Below, piece after piece: positions 55,952-64,000 of a stretch of DNA of 64,000 bases. Source of the stretch: an uncultured Sulfitobacter sp. (GTDB lineage: Bacteria > Pseudomonadota > Alphaproteobacteria > Rhodobacterales > Rhodobacteraceae). The DNA lies in contig CAKZPD010000016.1 in assembly GCA_937138475.1 (NCBI GenBank), forward strand, positions 1 to 64,000, read 5' to 3'. How positions within the stretch are numbered: the first letter of the stretch is position 1; each line of letters opens with the position of its first letter. Position numbers and translations under genes: made by a program. Under the pieces are notes generated by a model. It did no database searches. It was given only the letters and a program-made list of their open reading frames with translations, and had not been told where the DNA came from.

Positions 55952-56912
55952 TTTCAATGAAATAGCGGCATCCACCGCAAAGCCTGAGGCGGAAACGTCA
56001 AAGTATCCGCCGCCGTTTTCCATCCGTTTGACGTTCGAAGAACGCGCGCGGCTGGATGCGGATCGTGGGCGTGCCTCTCTTGCTGCCCATATTCGGGAAC
56101 CTGAAGATGCACGCAACCGCTACTTCCGTGATGGATCACGTATGATCCTGCGGGCTCTGATGCTGCATCTGGCAACGCGCGGGCAGACTGATCTTTGCAC
56201 CCTGCCGGAGATGTGGCGGGTGGTCTCCAGCCCACGCCGTTTGGAGCGTGCGGTCGAAGAAATGAAAGGCTCCGAAGCGCTCTTTGGGATGGCTGCCGAT
56301 CTCGGTGATGATCTTGCCTATCAGATGAAGGAAAGCGCCGAGCAATTTGCCGATTTCCGGCAAGGCGCGCTTCAGGCGCTTGATATCTTCGATCCACTCG
56401 GCTGGCTCGCTGATGCCGTCAGCGGAAATGATGTTGAATTCGCAAAACTGAAGGAAGGCAAGACTACCGTGTATCTCGTGATCCCGCAGGATAAGATCGC
56501 AACGCACGGGACATGGCTCGGTCTTGTGACCCGGCAGGCGATTACGGCGGTTGCCCGCTCGCAGGGGAACAACGAGGTTCTGTTTATGCTCGATGAGTCT
56601 GCCAATATGGGCAGGCTCTCTGGGCTCGCTGAAAGCTTAACGGCACTTCCTGGTTTGGGCGTTAGGGTCTGGATGTTCGTGCAGGAGCTATCCGAACTGA
56701 TCCGTATCTATGGTCCGCACACGACAAGAACCGTGCTCATGCGCCTTGCTGACGCCCAGAACACGAAGAAAGCGCTCACAAAGCAACTTGGTGATGTTGA
56801 CCAGCAAATCGAGAGCCTTCTGGATCGGATTGTCGAGGCGAACAGTGCTGCCGTTGTCAGCGCCTATGAAGCTCGTATGGAGAAGTTGGAACGCAAGAAG
56901 ATCGTTCTTTAG
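55932..56912 (+). pseudogene. MobC::VirD4/TraD::serine-recombinase chimera
   Basis: A 326-codon open frame stitched from three unrelated genes. Residues 1-55 match the start of MobC-type mobilisation proteins (PPFSIRLTFEERARLDADRG). Residues 56-268 match the middle of a VirD4/TraD coupling protein, with Walker-B-like NNEVLFMLDESANMGRLSG but without Walker A or membrane helices. Residues 269-326 match the C-terminal coiled coil of large serine recombinases (DRIVEANSAAVVSAYEARMEKLERKK). It ends at an in-frame TAG (56910-56912), after which the recombinase reading continues in the same frame. Probably made by two deletions; not a functional coupling protein. Confidence 0.75.
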
Positions 56913-57153
56913 GAGCGGATCGAGAGAACAATACCGCCGAAGGGACGGCTGGAGGAATGTATCGAACTCGCCCTTGAATTTCTATCAAGTCCTTGGAATA
57001 TATATAAAAATGGAGACTATATAATGCGCCAGACAGTGCTGAGATTGGCTTTCGCAGAGCCCCTCAGATACGGCCAAAATGGAGTGTATCGAACTCCGAA
57101 TTTTTCCTTCCCTTTCAGGACTTTAACGAAAAAATTGGGTAGAAAAAGCGAGA
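56735..57153 (+). pseudogene. C-terminal remnant of a large serine recombinase
   Basis: The frame of the preceding ORF continues past its TAG with ERIENT-like residues, then LEECIELALEFLSSPWNIYK, QTVLRLAFAEPLRYGQNGVY and FSFPFRTLT, which is the standard C-terminus of site-specific serine recombinases. A single C-to-T change (CAG to TAG) explains the stop. The catalytic N-terminus is missing. The frame ends at the tRNA-Thr 3' end. Confidence 0.7.
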
Positions 57154-57228
<75 letters not shown>

Positions 57229-57312
57229 GATCTGGCGGGTGATTAGCCTCAATCTCAATATGGTGCAAGGGCAATCTGGACCCTTTTGTGCACCTGGGCT
57301 AGATAGGGCTTT

Positions 57313-57495
57313 ATGGCAGACAAAAAACCCAGCAAGAGCGGCCAAACCGAGGCCGAGCGCCGCGAACAGCGCCTGAAACAAGCGTTGAAAGCGAATATGG
57401 GGCGGCGTAAGGCGCAGGCACGGGCGCGCGGGGCCGCCACAACACATGATGCACCAGACCGCGACGCAAGCGGCGGGCAGGAAAAGGACAGCTGA
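57313..57495 (+). CDS. Small conserved basic protein upstream of murA
   Basis: A 60-residue highly charged protein (ADKKPSKSGQTEAERREQRL...), with an Arg/Lys-rich helical centre (KQALKANMGRRKAQARARG) and a disordered end. AGGG precedes the ATG. It ends 3 bases before murA, same strand, so it is likely cotranscribed. Small proteins of this kind are common before murA in Rhodobacteraceae; function unknown. Confidence 0.7.
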   Translation: MADKKPSKSGQTEAERREQRLKQALKANMGRRKAQARARGAATTHDAPDRDASGGQEKDS

Positions 57496-57498
57496 TAC

Positions 57499-58767
57499 AT
57501 GGATTCGATTCTGGTCAAAGGGGGCGGCGCGCTGTCCGGACAGATTGCCATCGCGGGCGCCAAGAACGCCTGCCTGACGCTGATGCCGGCCACCTTGTTG
57601 TCGGAAGAACCGCTGACCCTGACCAATGCGCCGCGCCTAAGCGATATCCGCACAATGACCGAATTGTTGCGGTCCCTTGGGGCCGAGGTCACATCGCTTC
57701 AGGATGGGCAGGTCATTGCCATGTCCAGCCACGCCATCGACAACCACAAAGCCGACTATGATATCGTGCGCAAGATGCGGGCCTCGATTCTGGTGCTGGG
57801 ACCAATGCTGGCACGCGACGGCCATGCTGTGGTGTCGCTGCCGGGCGGCTGTGCCATCGGTGCCCGGCCGGTGGATTTGCACCTGAAAGCGCTTGAGGCC
57901 ATGGGCGCCGAGCTTGAGCTGCGCGATGGCTATGTCCATGCCAAGGCCGCCAAGGGTCTGCGCGGCGGCGTGGTGGATTTTGACTTTGCCTCGGTTGGGG
58001 CGACAGAAAACGCGCTGATGGCTGCGACCTTGGCCAAGGGCACCACCGTCCTGAACAATGCCGCGCGCGAACCCGAAATCGTCGATCTGGCCAATTGCCT
58101 GCGGGCCATGGGCGCACAGATCGACGGCGACGGCACCCCGACGATCACCATTCAGGGCGTCGACCGCCTGCATGGGGCCACCCACCGCGTTGTCACCGAC
58201 CGGATTGAGCTGGGCACCTATATGTTGGCTCCGGCCATCTGTGGCGGCGAAGTCGAGCTGTTGGGCGGGCGCATTGATTTGATCGCCGCCTTTTGTGAAA
58301 AGCTGGACGCCGCCGGCATAGATGTCAGCGAAACGCCGCAGGGGCTGCGTGTCAAACGCCGGGGCGATCGCATTCGCGCCGTCGATGTAACCACCGCCCC
58401 CTTCCCCGGCTTTCCCACCGATTTGCAGGCCCAGATGATGGCGCTGCTTTGCACGGCAGACGGCACATCCGTGCTTGAGGAAAAGATATTCGAGAACCGC
58501 TTTATGCACGCGCCCGAACTGATGCGCATGGGCGCCCGGATCGAAGTACACGGCGGCCATGCCACCGTCACCGGCGTCGACAAGCTGAAGGGCGCGCCGG
58601 TCATGGCGACCGATTTGCGGGCCTCGGTTTCGCTTATTCTGGCGGGGCTTGCCGCCCAGGGCGAAACGCTGGTCAGCCGCGTCTATCACCTTGATCGGGG
58701 GTATGAACATGTGGTCGCCAAGCTGCGCGGTGTCGGGGCCAATATTGAACGGATACACGGAACGTGA
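57499..58767 (+). CDS. murA: UDP-N-acetylglucosamine 1-carboxyvinyltransferase
   Basis: A 422-residue enzyme for the first step of peptidoglycan synthesis: transfers enolpyruvate from PEP to UDP-GlcNAc. The catalytic cysteine, target of fosfomycin, is present in [15 protein letters not shown]. Two inside-out alpha/beta repeats; N-terminal [18 protein letters not shown]. Complete. Its stop overlaps the DUF2948 start (GTGA). Confidence 0.97.
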   Translation: MDSILVKGGGALSGQIAIAGAKNACLTLMPATLLSEEPLTLTNAPRLSDIRTMTELLRSLGAEVTSLQDGQVIAMSSHAIDNHKADYDIVRKMRASILVLGPMLARDGHAVVSLPGGCAIGARPVDLHLKALEAMGAELELRDGYVHAKAAKGLRGGVVDFDFASVGATENALMAATLAKGTTVLNNAAREPEIVDLANCLRAMGAQIDGDGTPTITIQGVDRLHGATHRVVTDRIELGTYMLAPAICGGEVELLGGRIDLIAAFCEKLDAAGIDVSETPQGLRVKRRGDRIRAVDVTTAPFPGFPTDLQAQMMALLCTADGTSVLEEKIFENRFMHAPELMRMGARIEVHGGHATVTGVDKLKGAPVMATDLRASVSLILAGLAAQGETLVSRVYHLDRGYEHVVAKLRGVGANIERIHGT

Positions 58768-59219
58768 CCGATGCACGCTTTGAAGACGCAGCCGGCACGC
58801 CGCTGAACCTTGGGGCGATGGACGCAGATGATCTGTTGATCCTGTCTTCGCTGGCGCAAGACGCCGTGTTTCGCACGGCCGATATGTCCTGGGCCCCGGC
58901 GCGGGCGCGCTTTTCTGTGCTGCTTGGGCGGTTTCGCTGGGAAGACGGCCAGCGCAAGGAACGCGTGCGCACCTTGTTGTGCTTTGACGGGGTCCAAAGC
59001 GTCGCCAGCGCCGGCTTGGACCGCGATGACAAGGATGCCGCCCTGTCGCTCTTGGCCATCGACTTTGATCCCGACGATGCCCCTGCCGGGGATGTTGTTC
59101 TGACCCTTTCGGGCGGCGGCGCCATCCGCCTGCGGGTCGAAGCATTAGAAGCGACGTTGAAGGATGTCACAAAACCCTATGCCGCGCCTTCGCGGCGCAC
59201 CCCCACCCACCTGGATTGA
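58764..59219 (+). CDS. DUF2948 family protein
   Basis: A 151-residue protein of unknown function, conserved in alphaproteobacteria in this place between murA and hisD. Signature: [38 protein letters not shown]. Starts at GTG 58764 inside the murA stop. Cytoplasmic, no membrane segment. Cotranscribed with murA. Confidence 0.88.
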   Translation: MTDARFEDAAGTPLNLGAMDADDLLILSSLAQDAVFRTADMSWAPARARFSVLLGRFRWEDGQRKERVRTLLCFDGVQSVASAGLDRDDKDAALSLLAIDFDPDDAPAGDVVLTLSGGGAIRLRVEALEATLKDVTKPYAAPSRRTPTHLD

Positions 59220-59255
59220 TTGATCGCGCCAGCGACGTTGCAAAAGGCCCAAGCC

Positions 59256-60575
59256 ATGCCCGTTTTCCTTGATTCCCGTGACCCCGGATTTGAACAGGCG
59301 TTTCAGGCCCTTTTGGGGGCAAAACGTGAAGACAGCCCCGATGTCGATGACATCGTCGCCCAGATCATTGCCCAGGTGCGCCGGGATGGCGATCAGGCCC
59401 TGATTGCGCTGACCCGGAAATTCGACCGACAAGAGCTGACCCCGCAATCCCTGCGCATCACCCCCGGTGAAATCGATCAGGCCCTGTCCGCCGTTCCCCC
59501 GGCCGAGGCGCAGGCCTTGGAATTGGCAGCGGCGCGCATCCGGGCCTATCACGAGCGCCAGCGCCCCCAGGATGCCCAATGGACCGACGCCAGCGGCGCA
59601 ACGCTGGGATGGCGCTGGGGCGCGGTTTCTGCGGCGGGGATCTATGTGCCCGGCGGATTGGCCAGCTATCCGTCGTCGGTGTTGATGAACGCCATCCCGG
59701 CCAAAGTCGCCGGGGTCGAACGGATCGCAATGGTCGTGCCGGCGCCCGATGGGGTGCTGAACCCCTTGGTGCTGGCGGCGGCGCGGCTGGCCGGCGTCGA
59801 CGAAGTGTATCGCATTGGCGGCGCCCAAGCGATTGCCGCCCTGGCCTATGGCACCCAAAGCATCGCGCCGGTTGACAAGATCACCGGTCCGGGCAACGCC
59901 TTTGTCGCGGCGGCCAAGCGCCGGGTCTTTGGCAAGGTCGGCATCGACATGATTGCCGGCCCATCGGAAATTCTGGTGATCGCCGATGCCGACAACGATC
60001 CCGATTGGATCGCGCTGGATCTTTTGTCACAGGCCGAACACGACGAAAGCGCACAGTCTATTTTGATCACCACGGATCATGGCCTCGCCGGGGCGGTCGC
60101 CGATGCCGTCAACAAGCGTTTGGAAACCCTGCCCCGCGCCGCCATCGCCGGCGCCAGTTGGCGGGATTTCGGCGCCATTGTGACAGTGCCCGATCTGGAC
60201 ACCGCCGCCACCCTGTCGAACCGCATCGCCCCTGAACACCTTGAGCTGTGCGTGGCCGATCCCGATGCGCTCAGCGCCCAGATAACCCACGCCGGTGCCA
60301 TTTTCCTGGGCCAATGGACCCCCGAGGCCATCGGCGATTATGTCGGCGGGCCAAATCATGTGCTGCCCACCGCCCGATCGGCGCGGTTTTCTTCCGGGTT
60401 GTCGGTGCTGGATTTCATGAAGCGCACCACATTGGCCAAGATGTCGCCGCAGGCCCTGCGGACCATCGGACCGGCGGCGGAAACGCTGGCCGCATCCGAA
60501 AGCCTCGAGGCGCACGGCCTTTCGGTCACGGCGCGTCTGGCGCGGCTGAACAATGACGATCCCTGCGACAATTGA
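59256..60575 (+). CDS. hisD: Histidinol dehydrogenase
   Basis: A 439-residue zinc enzyme that oxidises L-histidinol to L-histidine with two NAD+. Conserved features: YVPGGLASYPSSVLMNAIPAKVAGV, IDMIAGPSEILVIAD and the catalytic/zinc-binding QAEHDESAQSI and later PEHLELCV. Start ATG 59256 has AAAAGG upstream; TTG 59220 is an alternative. Follows DUF2948 by 36 bases. Confidence 0.97.
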   Translation: MPVFLDSRDPGFEQAFQALLGAKREDSPDVDDIVAQIIAQVRRDGDQALIALTRKFDRQELTPQSLRITPGEIDQALSAVPPAEAQALELAAARIRAYHERQRPQDAQWTDASGATLGWRWGAVSAAGIYVPGGLASYPSSVLMNAIPAKVAGVERIAMVVPAPDGVLNPLVLAAARLAGVDEVYRIGGAQAIAALAYGTQSIAPVDKITGPGNAFVAAAKRRVFGKVGIDMIAGPSEILVIADADNDPDWIALDLLSQAEHDESAQSILITTDHGLAGAVADAVNKRLETLPRAAIAGASWRDFGAIVTVPDLDTAATLSNRIAPEHLELCVADPDALSAQITHAGAIFLGQWTPEAIGDYVGGPNHVLPTARSARFSSGLSVLDFMKRTTLAKMSPQALRTIGPAAETLAASESLEAHGLSVTARLARLNNDDPCDN

Positions 60576-60668
60576 TCGAAAACTTAAGCTCTGATCGCCA
60601 CATCTGGCGGTTGCCTGAACAGGGCTTGCGGTCTAAGCAAAGGAACCCAAGCGATGCCAAAGGATCCC

Positions 60669-61148
60669 ATGTCCAGAATATCCCATATCGAACTTGACGA
60701 TTCCGGCCTGCCCGCCCCCACCCCCGAGATCGAGCAGGAGCGCAAAGTCGCCATGTTCGACCTGCTTGAGGACAACAGCTTTGTGTTGCCCGCCAAAGAA
60801 GACCGCCCCGTGCCGCAAGGGCCGTATCACGTTGGCCTGTCGATCCGCGACAAACGTCTGGTGTTTGACGTCAACACCGAAGGTGCGGAAAAGGCCGCAG
60901 AATTCCACCTGTCGCTTGGCCCGTTTCGGCAAGTGGTCAAGGATTACTTTCAGATCTGCGAAAGCTATTTCGACGCGGTGAAAAAGCTGCCGCCCAGCCA
61001 GATAGAAACCATCGACATGGCCCGGCGCGGCATCCACAACGAAGGCAGCCGGGTCTTGCAAGAACGCCTAAGCGGCAAAGCCGAAGTCGATGTTGACACG
61101 GCGCGCCGGCTGTTCACACTGATCTGTGTGCTACACTTCGGCGGCTAA
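60669..61148 (+). CDS. UPF0262 family protein
   Basis: A 159-residue conserved alphaproteobacterial protein of unknown function (MSRISHIELDDSGLPAPTPE..., ending TLICVLHFGG). The family start is MSR; ATG 60654 upstream is a possible alternative with its own AAAGGA. The stop abuts the next ATG, so the pair is cotranscribed. Confidence 0.88.
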   Translation: MSRISHIELDDSGLPAPTPEIEQERKVAMFDLLEDNSFVLPAKEDRPVPQGPYHVGLSIRDKRLVFDVNTEGAEKAAEFHLSLGPFRQVVKDYFQICESYFDAVKKLPPSQIETIDMARRGIHNEGSRVLQERLSGKAEVDVDTARRLFTLICVLHFGG

Positions 61149-61622
61149 ATGACGGAACCTATGCCCCAGTCGGTCTTGTTTTGCTGCGATCACAATGCAG
61201 TGCGTTCGCCCATGGCCGAAGGCATCATGAAAAAACTTTATGGCACAGGCACATACGTCCAATCCGTCGGCGTCAAGAACGACATGGAGATCGACGGGTT
61301 TTCCATCGCCGTCTGCAAAGAGCTGGGCGTAGAACTGTCGCGGCATCGGTCGCGCAGCTTTGATGAAATGGAAAACTGGGGCGATGACCTGTCTTCTTTT
61401 GATTTGGTCGTGGCGCTTTCGCCGGCCTCGCAGCGGCGCGCGCTTGAGCTGACGCGCTTTTATCATCTGGATGTGGAATATTGGCCCATTCTGGACCCCA
61501 CCGGCCTGGGGGAAACCCGTGACGCCAAGCTAAGCCATTATCGGATGGCCCGCGATCAGATCATCGAACGGCTGACCGCGCGCTTTGGTCCGGCCCGCAC
61601 CCAAGCCGCCGCCAAGACCTGA
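61149..61622 (+). CDS. Low-molecular-weight protein tyrosine phosphatase-like protein
   Basis: A 157-residue protein. The P-loop CDHNAVR (C-x5-R) and a downstream acid in WPILDPTGLGE fit LMW phosphatases or ArsC-type reductases; no second redox cysteine pair of ArsC is obvious, so phosphatase is preferred. Follows UPF0262 immediately, as in other Rhodobacteraceae. Physiological substrate unknown. Confidence 0.85.
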   Translation: MTEPMPQSVLFCCDHNAVRSPMAEGIMKKLYGTGTYVQSVGVKNDMEIDGFSIAVCKELGVELSRHRSRSFDEMENWGDDLSSFDLVVALSPASQRRALELTRFYHLDVEYWPILDPTGLGETRDAKLSHYRMARDQIIERLTARFGPARTQAAAKT

Positions 61623-61666
61623 GGGGAACCTCAGGTGCGGCGGCGCTGCGCCTGGTTGGGTGGCGT

Positions 61667-62092
61667 TCAAACGTCGCTGGGGTCGATCTTGCCGCGCCCG
61701 GCCTTGATCTCTCCGCGTTGTTTCTTGGCCTGAAGCCGACGCTTTTTGGACCCAAGCGTTGGCCGTGTCGCAACCCGCCGTTTCGGGGCAATCAGCGCCT
61801 TGCGGATCAATTCCCCCAGACGTTCTTTGGCGATTTCCCGGTTGCGCGCCTGGCTGCGGCTTTCGTCGCATTGGATCAAAATGGCCCCCTCTTGCGTCCA
61901 GCGCCGCCCGGCCAAACGCCGCAGCCGGGCCTTGACCGGCGCGCTCAGCGACGGCGAGCGCGCCGCCTCAAATCGCAAGGTCACCGCGCTTGACACCTTA
62001 TTGACATTCTGCCCGCCCGGCCCCGACGCCCGCATAAAGCTTTCTGAAAGTTCCCAATCTTGAAGGGCAACGTCTGGGGTGATGTGCAACAT
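61667..62092 (-). CDS. arfB: ArfB-like peptidyl-tRNA hydrolase (ribosome rescue)
   Basis: A 141-residue class-I release-factor-like protein that frees stalled ribosomes. GGQ motif in RASGPGGQNVNKVSS, basic C-terminal tail (KKRRLQAKKQRGEIKAGRGK) that enters the mRNA channel. ATG 62092 (MLHITPDVALQDWEL) has AAAGGA upstream; the frame continues to 62230 but the extension is unlike the family. Separated from the small unit upstream by a terminator. Confidence 0.93.
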   Translation of the reverse strand: MLHITPDVALQDWELSESFMRASGPGGQNVNKVSSAVTLRFEAARSPSLSAPVKARLRRLAGRRWTQEGAILIQCDESRSQARNREIAKERLGELIRKALIAPKRRVATRPTLGSKKRRLQAKKQRGEIKAGRGKIDPSDV

Positions 62093-62151
62093 GGGCCGGT
62101 CCTTTGCCCCCATCATCGCACGGCGATCAAGGGCGGAAAAGGTCAGATACG

Positions 62152-62181
62152 AAAAAGGGCCGCCCTGTTGCAAGGCGGCCC
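62152..62181 (-). terminator. Intrinsic terminator upstream of arfB
   Basis: Minus strand GGGCCGCC (62181-62174) and GGCGGCCC (62164-62157) form an 8-base stem with 9-base loop, then TTTTT (62156-62152). It would end a transcript from about 62340. Confidence 0.85.
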
Positions 62182-62257
62182 AATCGAATGGCAATTCGGA
62201 GGCGGGATCGGTTAGATCAGCGATCCACATGGGCGGCCATTTCCGCCAAGGGTTGCC

Positions 62258-62314
62258 TTAACCGGCGGTCCCCCATGCTGTTCCGACACCTCGCTCCAAT
62301 ACCTTTCTTGACAC
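62258..62314 (-). CDS. 18-codon sORF with perfect Shine-Dalgarno
   Basis: GTG 62314 with TAAAGGAGGTGATCCA (62330-62315) directly before it: all 16 bases complement the 16S 3' tail. The peptide is short (VSRKVLERGVGTAWGTAG). A -1 shift at the G5 run near its end would continue 19 codons in another frame (MGDRRLRQPLAEMAAHVDR region, ending 62217). I do not recognise either. The unit is closed by the terminator at 62152-62181. Confidence 0.4.
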   Translation of the reverse strand: MSRKVLERGVGTAWGTAG

Positions 62315-62388
62315 TGGATCACCTCCTTTACCTATCTGTTGACGTTAATAAGAGGGTGACACAGGTTTTTAAAATCGCAAAGCGTTTT

Positions 62389-63012
62389 TTACGCAGCGGC
62401 GGTCAACAGCCGTTTGGTGATTAACCTAAATGGCACCAACGCCATCAGCGCCAGGGTCAGTTTGACACCCCAGTCGGCAATGGCCAGCGACACCCACAAT
62501 GGCGCCAGCGGCCCAACCCCAAGGATCGGAAGGATCTCGGCGGCCCAGGACACATCGTTGCCCGGTTCGATCCAGACCAAGCTGGCCGAAAAGGCGATGG
62601 AAAAGAACAAGGCCGTGTCCAAGGTGCTGCCGATCAGGGTCGACGCCAGCGGCGCGCGCCACCATTTCCCCCCGCGAAGCGCGGCAAACACCGACACATC
62701 GGCCAATTGCGCCACCAAGAACGCCAACCCCGATCCGATGGCGATGCGCACGGTGACAAGCGGGCCAAATTCGCCCATGATCTGCGTGCCGATCAGCGAA
62801 CAGATCAACCCCACGATAAACCCGACCAAGACGACGCGGCGGGCCTGTTGCGTGCCATAAACACGGTTCATGATATCCGTGACCAAAAAGGCCAGCGGAT
62901 AGGTAAAGGCCCCCCATGTCAGCCATTGGCCGAACAGGAATTGCACCAAAATGTTAGAGGCGACCACAATGGCGGCCATGGCGATAACGCCGGGAAAGCG
63001 AAGATGTGTCAT
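62389..63012 (-). CDS. yhhQ: Queuosine precursor transporter, YhhQ family
   Basis: A 207-residue inner-membrane protein with about six helices. Imports queuosine precursors such as preQ1/preQ0. Family motifs LTWGAFTYPLAFLVTDIMNRVYG and LVAQLADVSVFAALRG. The start follows a candidate preQ1-like RNA element and a weak ribosome site. Confidence 0.92.
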   Translation of the reverse strand: MTHLRFPGVIAMAAIVVASNILVQFLFGQWLTWGAFTYPLAFLVTDIMNRVYGTQQARRVVLVGFIVGLICSLIGTQIMGEFGPLVTVRIAIGSGLAFLVAQLADVSVFAALRGGKWWRAPLASTLIGSTLDTALFFSIAFSASLVWIEPGNDVSWAAEILPILGVGPLAPLWVSLAIADWGVKLTLALMALVPFRLITKRLLTAAA

Positions 63013-63013
63013 T

Positions 63014-63050
63014 TGATAAGCCCGTTTTTTGCAAGGTAGCGGCGACTTGG
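63014..63050 (-). promoter_or_regulatory. Possible preQ1-I-like riboswitch before yhhQ
   Basis: The leader reads CCAAG-TCGCCGCTAC-CTTGC followed by AAAAAACGGGC. A 4-base stem, an inner GCTAC like the preQ1-I GCTACAC box, and an A-rich tail with CGG that could pair with CCG in the loop and also covers the ribosome site. The stem is short and several consensus bases are missing, so this is a weak candidate. Confidence 0.3.
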
Positions 63051-63104
63051 CCTGCGATCATCGCAGACGCGCGGTCTTTAGGCAAAAGCCCGGCGCTGGG
63101 CAAG

Positions 63105-64000
63105 CTATTCTTTCAGGCGGTATTCAACGATCTGGGTCGGAAAGATGGGCAAAAAGTTGTTGTCGGCGATCATCGTCAGACGCATGGCCCCGGTCGCATC
63201 GCGCCAGACCGCCAGCCCTTCCAGGTTGCCAAACGCCCCCAGCCGGGTTTCCAGCACCACATCTTCGTCAACGATGCGATCCCCGTCCAGGGTAAAGGCG
63301 CGCACCCGGCTGCGAAACGCCATGGGATACAGCGCGCGTTCCAGCAGATACAGCCGTCCATCGGGGCCAAAATCGGCCCCCACAGGGGCGAACCCATCGC
63401 GGCGCGGCAGGTCGAATGGTTGGTCCCAATATTGACCGCTGCCCTGCCGTTGATGGCGGAACACGGGAAAATCGGCCCGGCCCGGCATGGTTTCCGGCAG
63501 GGTATAAAGCCGCCCTTGTGCATCCACCGCCAACGCCTCGAGCGATCCATTCTTGGCCAGCCGGTTAAAGCCGTTGTGATGGGCGGCCCAATCGGGAATG
63601 CCCTCGGGGGTGGGAAAGACGAAGACCCTGTGCAGCAGCTCAAAGGATACGAACATCCGCCCGTCGGCGGCAATCGCCAACCCTTCGCTGTCGCTGCGGT
63701 TGCCATTCAGCGGGCGCCCGTCGGTGTCAAGCATCGGAAAGTGATCTGTCACGGCAATGCCGGTGATCTTGTCATCGCGACGCTCAAGCTGGCCGCGCAC
63801 CACATAGGCCCGGTCGGTGATGGCGACAAAGCGCTTGCCGTCCGGGCTGATCTCAAGCCCGGAAAAGCCGCCGAACCACGCGGCATCATGGCGCCATGAT
63901 AAGTGACCTATAAGCTCAGCTAATGGATTGTGCGGCGGGGCCGGGCGGCCCTGGGCCACCAAAACCACGCAAAGCATCGACGCTAGGGCGAACGTAAAAC
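63105..64000 (-). CDS. Exported esterase-like/phytase-like protein, 5' end cut by window
   Basis: At least 290 residues of a secreted beta-propeller protein (esterase-like activity of phytase family, COG4246 type). Repeated strands such as FGGFSGLEISPDGKRFVAITD, GNRSDSEGLAIAADGRMFVSFE and LYLLERALYPMAF are typical. A hydrophobic run FALASMLCVVLVAQ continues upstream of the internal ATG 63977 to the window edge without a stop, so this is the middle of the signal peptide and the true start lies beyond 64000. Substrate unknown. Confidence 0.85.
   Translation of the reverse strand, partial: FTFALASMLCVVLVAQGRPAPPHNPLAELIGHLSWRHDAAWFGGFSGLEISPDGKRFVAITDRAYVVRGQLERRDDKITGIAVTDHFPMLDTDGRPLNGNRSDSEGLAIAADGRMFVSFELLHRVFVFPTPEGIPDWAAHHNGFNRLAKNGSLEALAVDAQGRLYTLPETMPGRADFPVFRHQRQGSGQYWDQPFDLPRRDGFAPVGADFGPDGRLYLLERALYPMAFRSRVRAFTLDGDRIVDEDVVLETRLGAFGNLEGLAVWRDATGAMRLTMIADNNFLPIFPTQIVEYRLKE

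Larger units (their letters stand above)
55793..57153 (+). mobile_element. Degraded integrative/mobilisable element remnant beside tRNA-Thr
   Basis: A block of lower GC and non-local codon use holding joined fragments of a mobilisation protein, a coupling protein and a serine recombinase, ending 1 base before the tRNA-Thr CCA end. No full-length mobility gene is left. The left border is not sharp: it lies somewhere between the sdhAF4 stop and about 55.8 kb. Most of the element (relaxase, transfer genes, cargo) has been deleted. Confidence 0.75.

Noticed and set aside
57637..59145. 502-codon minus-strand frame opposite murA
   Set aside because: Shadow of murA/DUF2948.
62320..62330. Fragment of a second 16S rRNA gene 3' end on the plus strand
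   Set aside because: Identity stops after 16 bases and no upstream 16S sequence is present; it is better read as a Shine-Dalgarno on the minus strand.

Overview
This is chromosomal DNA of a Rhodobacteraceae alphaproteobacterium, probably of the Roseobacter group. The reasons are the high GC content, the 16S rRNA 5' end (minus strand, positions 1-349), and a set of family-typical neighbours: rpoE-chrR beside a DUF1365/FAD-oxidoreductase operon, a liv-type ABC transporter between two acyl-CoA ligase genes, sitABCD, and UPF0262, DUF2948 and DUF3035 genes. Nearly all of the window is densely packed, ordinary chromosome. The clearest foreign piece is a decayed mobile-element remnant at about 55.8-57.15 kb.

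Layout. 0-1 kb: 5' end of an rRNA operon reading off the left edge, with its leader and promoter. 1-8.7 kb: msrPQ (periplasmic methionine sulfoxide repair), clpB with a heat-shock type promoter, pyrF, a probable 80-nt sRNA, dinB and an N-formylglutamate amidohydrolase. 8.8-9.2 kb: tRNA-Val and rpmJ. 9.3-13.8 kb: a YghU-like glutathione transferase, iron-transport fbpA and fbpB separated by a cysteine hydrolase. 13.9-22.5 kb: a seven-gene minus-strand operon (fadD-like, livG, livH, livM, substrate-binding protein, livF, paaK-like) that looks like uptake plus CoA activation of an organic acid. It is divergent from a hybrid histidine kinase/response regulator pair (22.7-25.3 kb). 25.3-31.2 kb: a carbamoylase-type amidase, an orphan formate dehydrogenase alpha subunit, a histidine phosphatase and a saccharopine dehydrogenase-like protein. 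31.3-36.1 kb: the rpoE-chrR singlet-oxygen locus and its divergent operon, with two facing ECF-type promoters of identical spacing. 36.1-43.2 kb: rmuC, mutL (endonuclease type) and the sitABCD manganese transporter. 43.4-49.4 kb: deoC, a tandem-domain aldehyde dehydrogenase and a pair of M16 peptidases. 49.6-55.7 kb: DUF3035 lipoprotein, lspA, purH, heparinase-like, rsmB and sdhAF4. 55.8-57.15 kb: remnant in which MobC-like, VirD4/TraD-like and serine-recombinase fragments are joined, ending against tRNA-Thr. 57.3-64 kb: a small conserved gene, murA, DUF2948, hisD, UPF0262, a low-molecular-weight phosphatase, arfB, yhhQ and a secreted esterase-like protein cut by the window edge.

The most unusual items are the chimeric conjugation/recombinase remnant at tRNA-Thr, the ligase/liv transporter operon facing a two-component system with operator-like repeats between them, the sRNA behind pyrF, a tiny terminator-bounded transcription unit with a 16-nt perfect Shine-Dalgarno match before arfB, and a 35-bp repeat present twice. 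Functions are inferred from protein family resemblance read by eye; no database search was possible.
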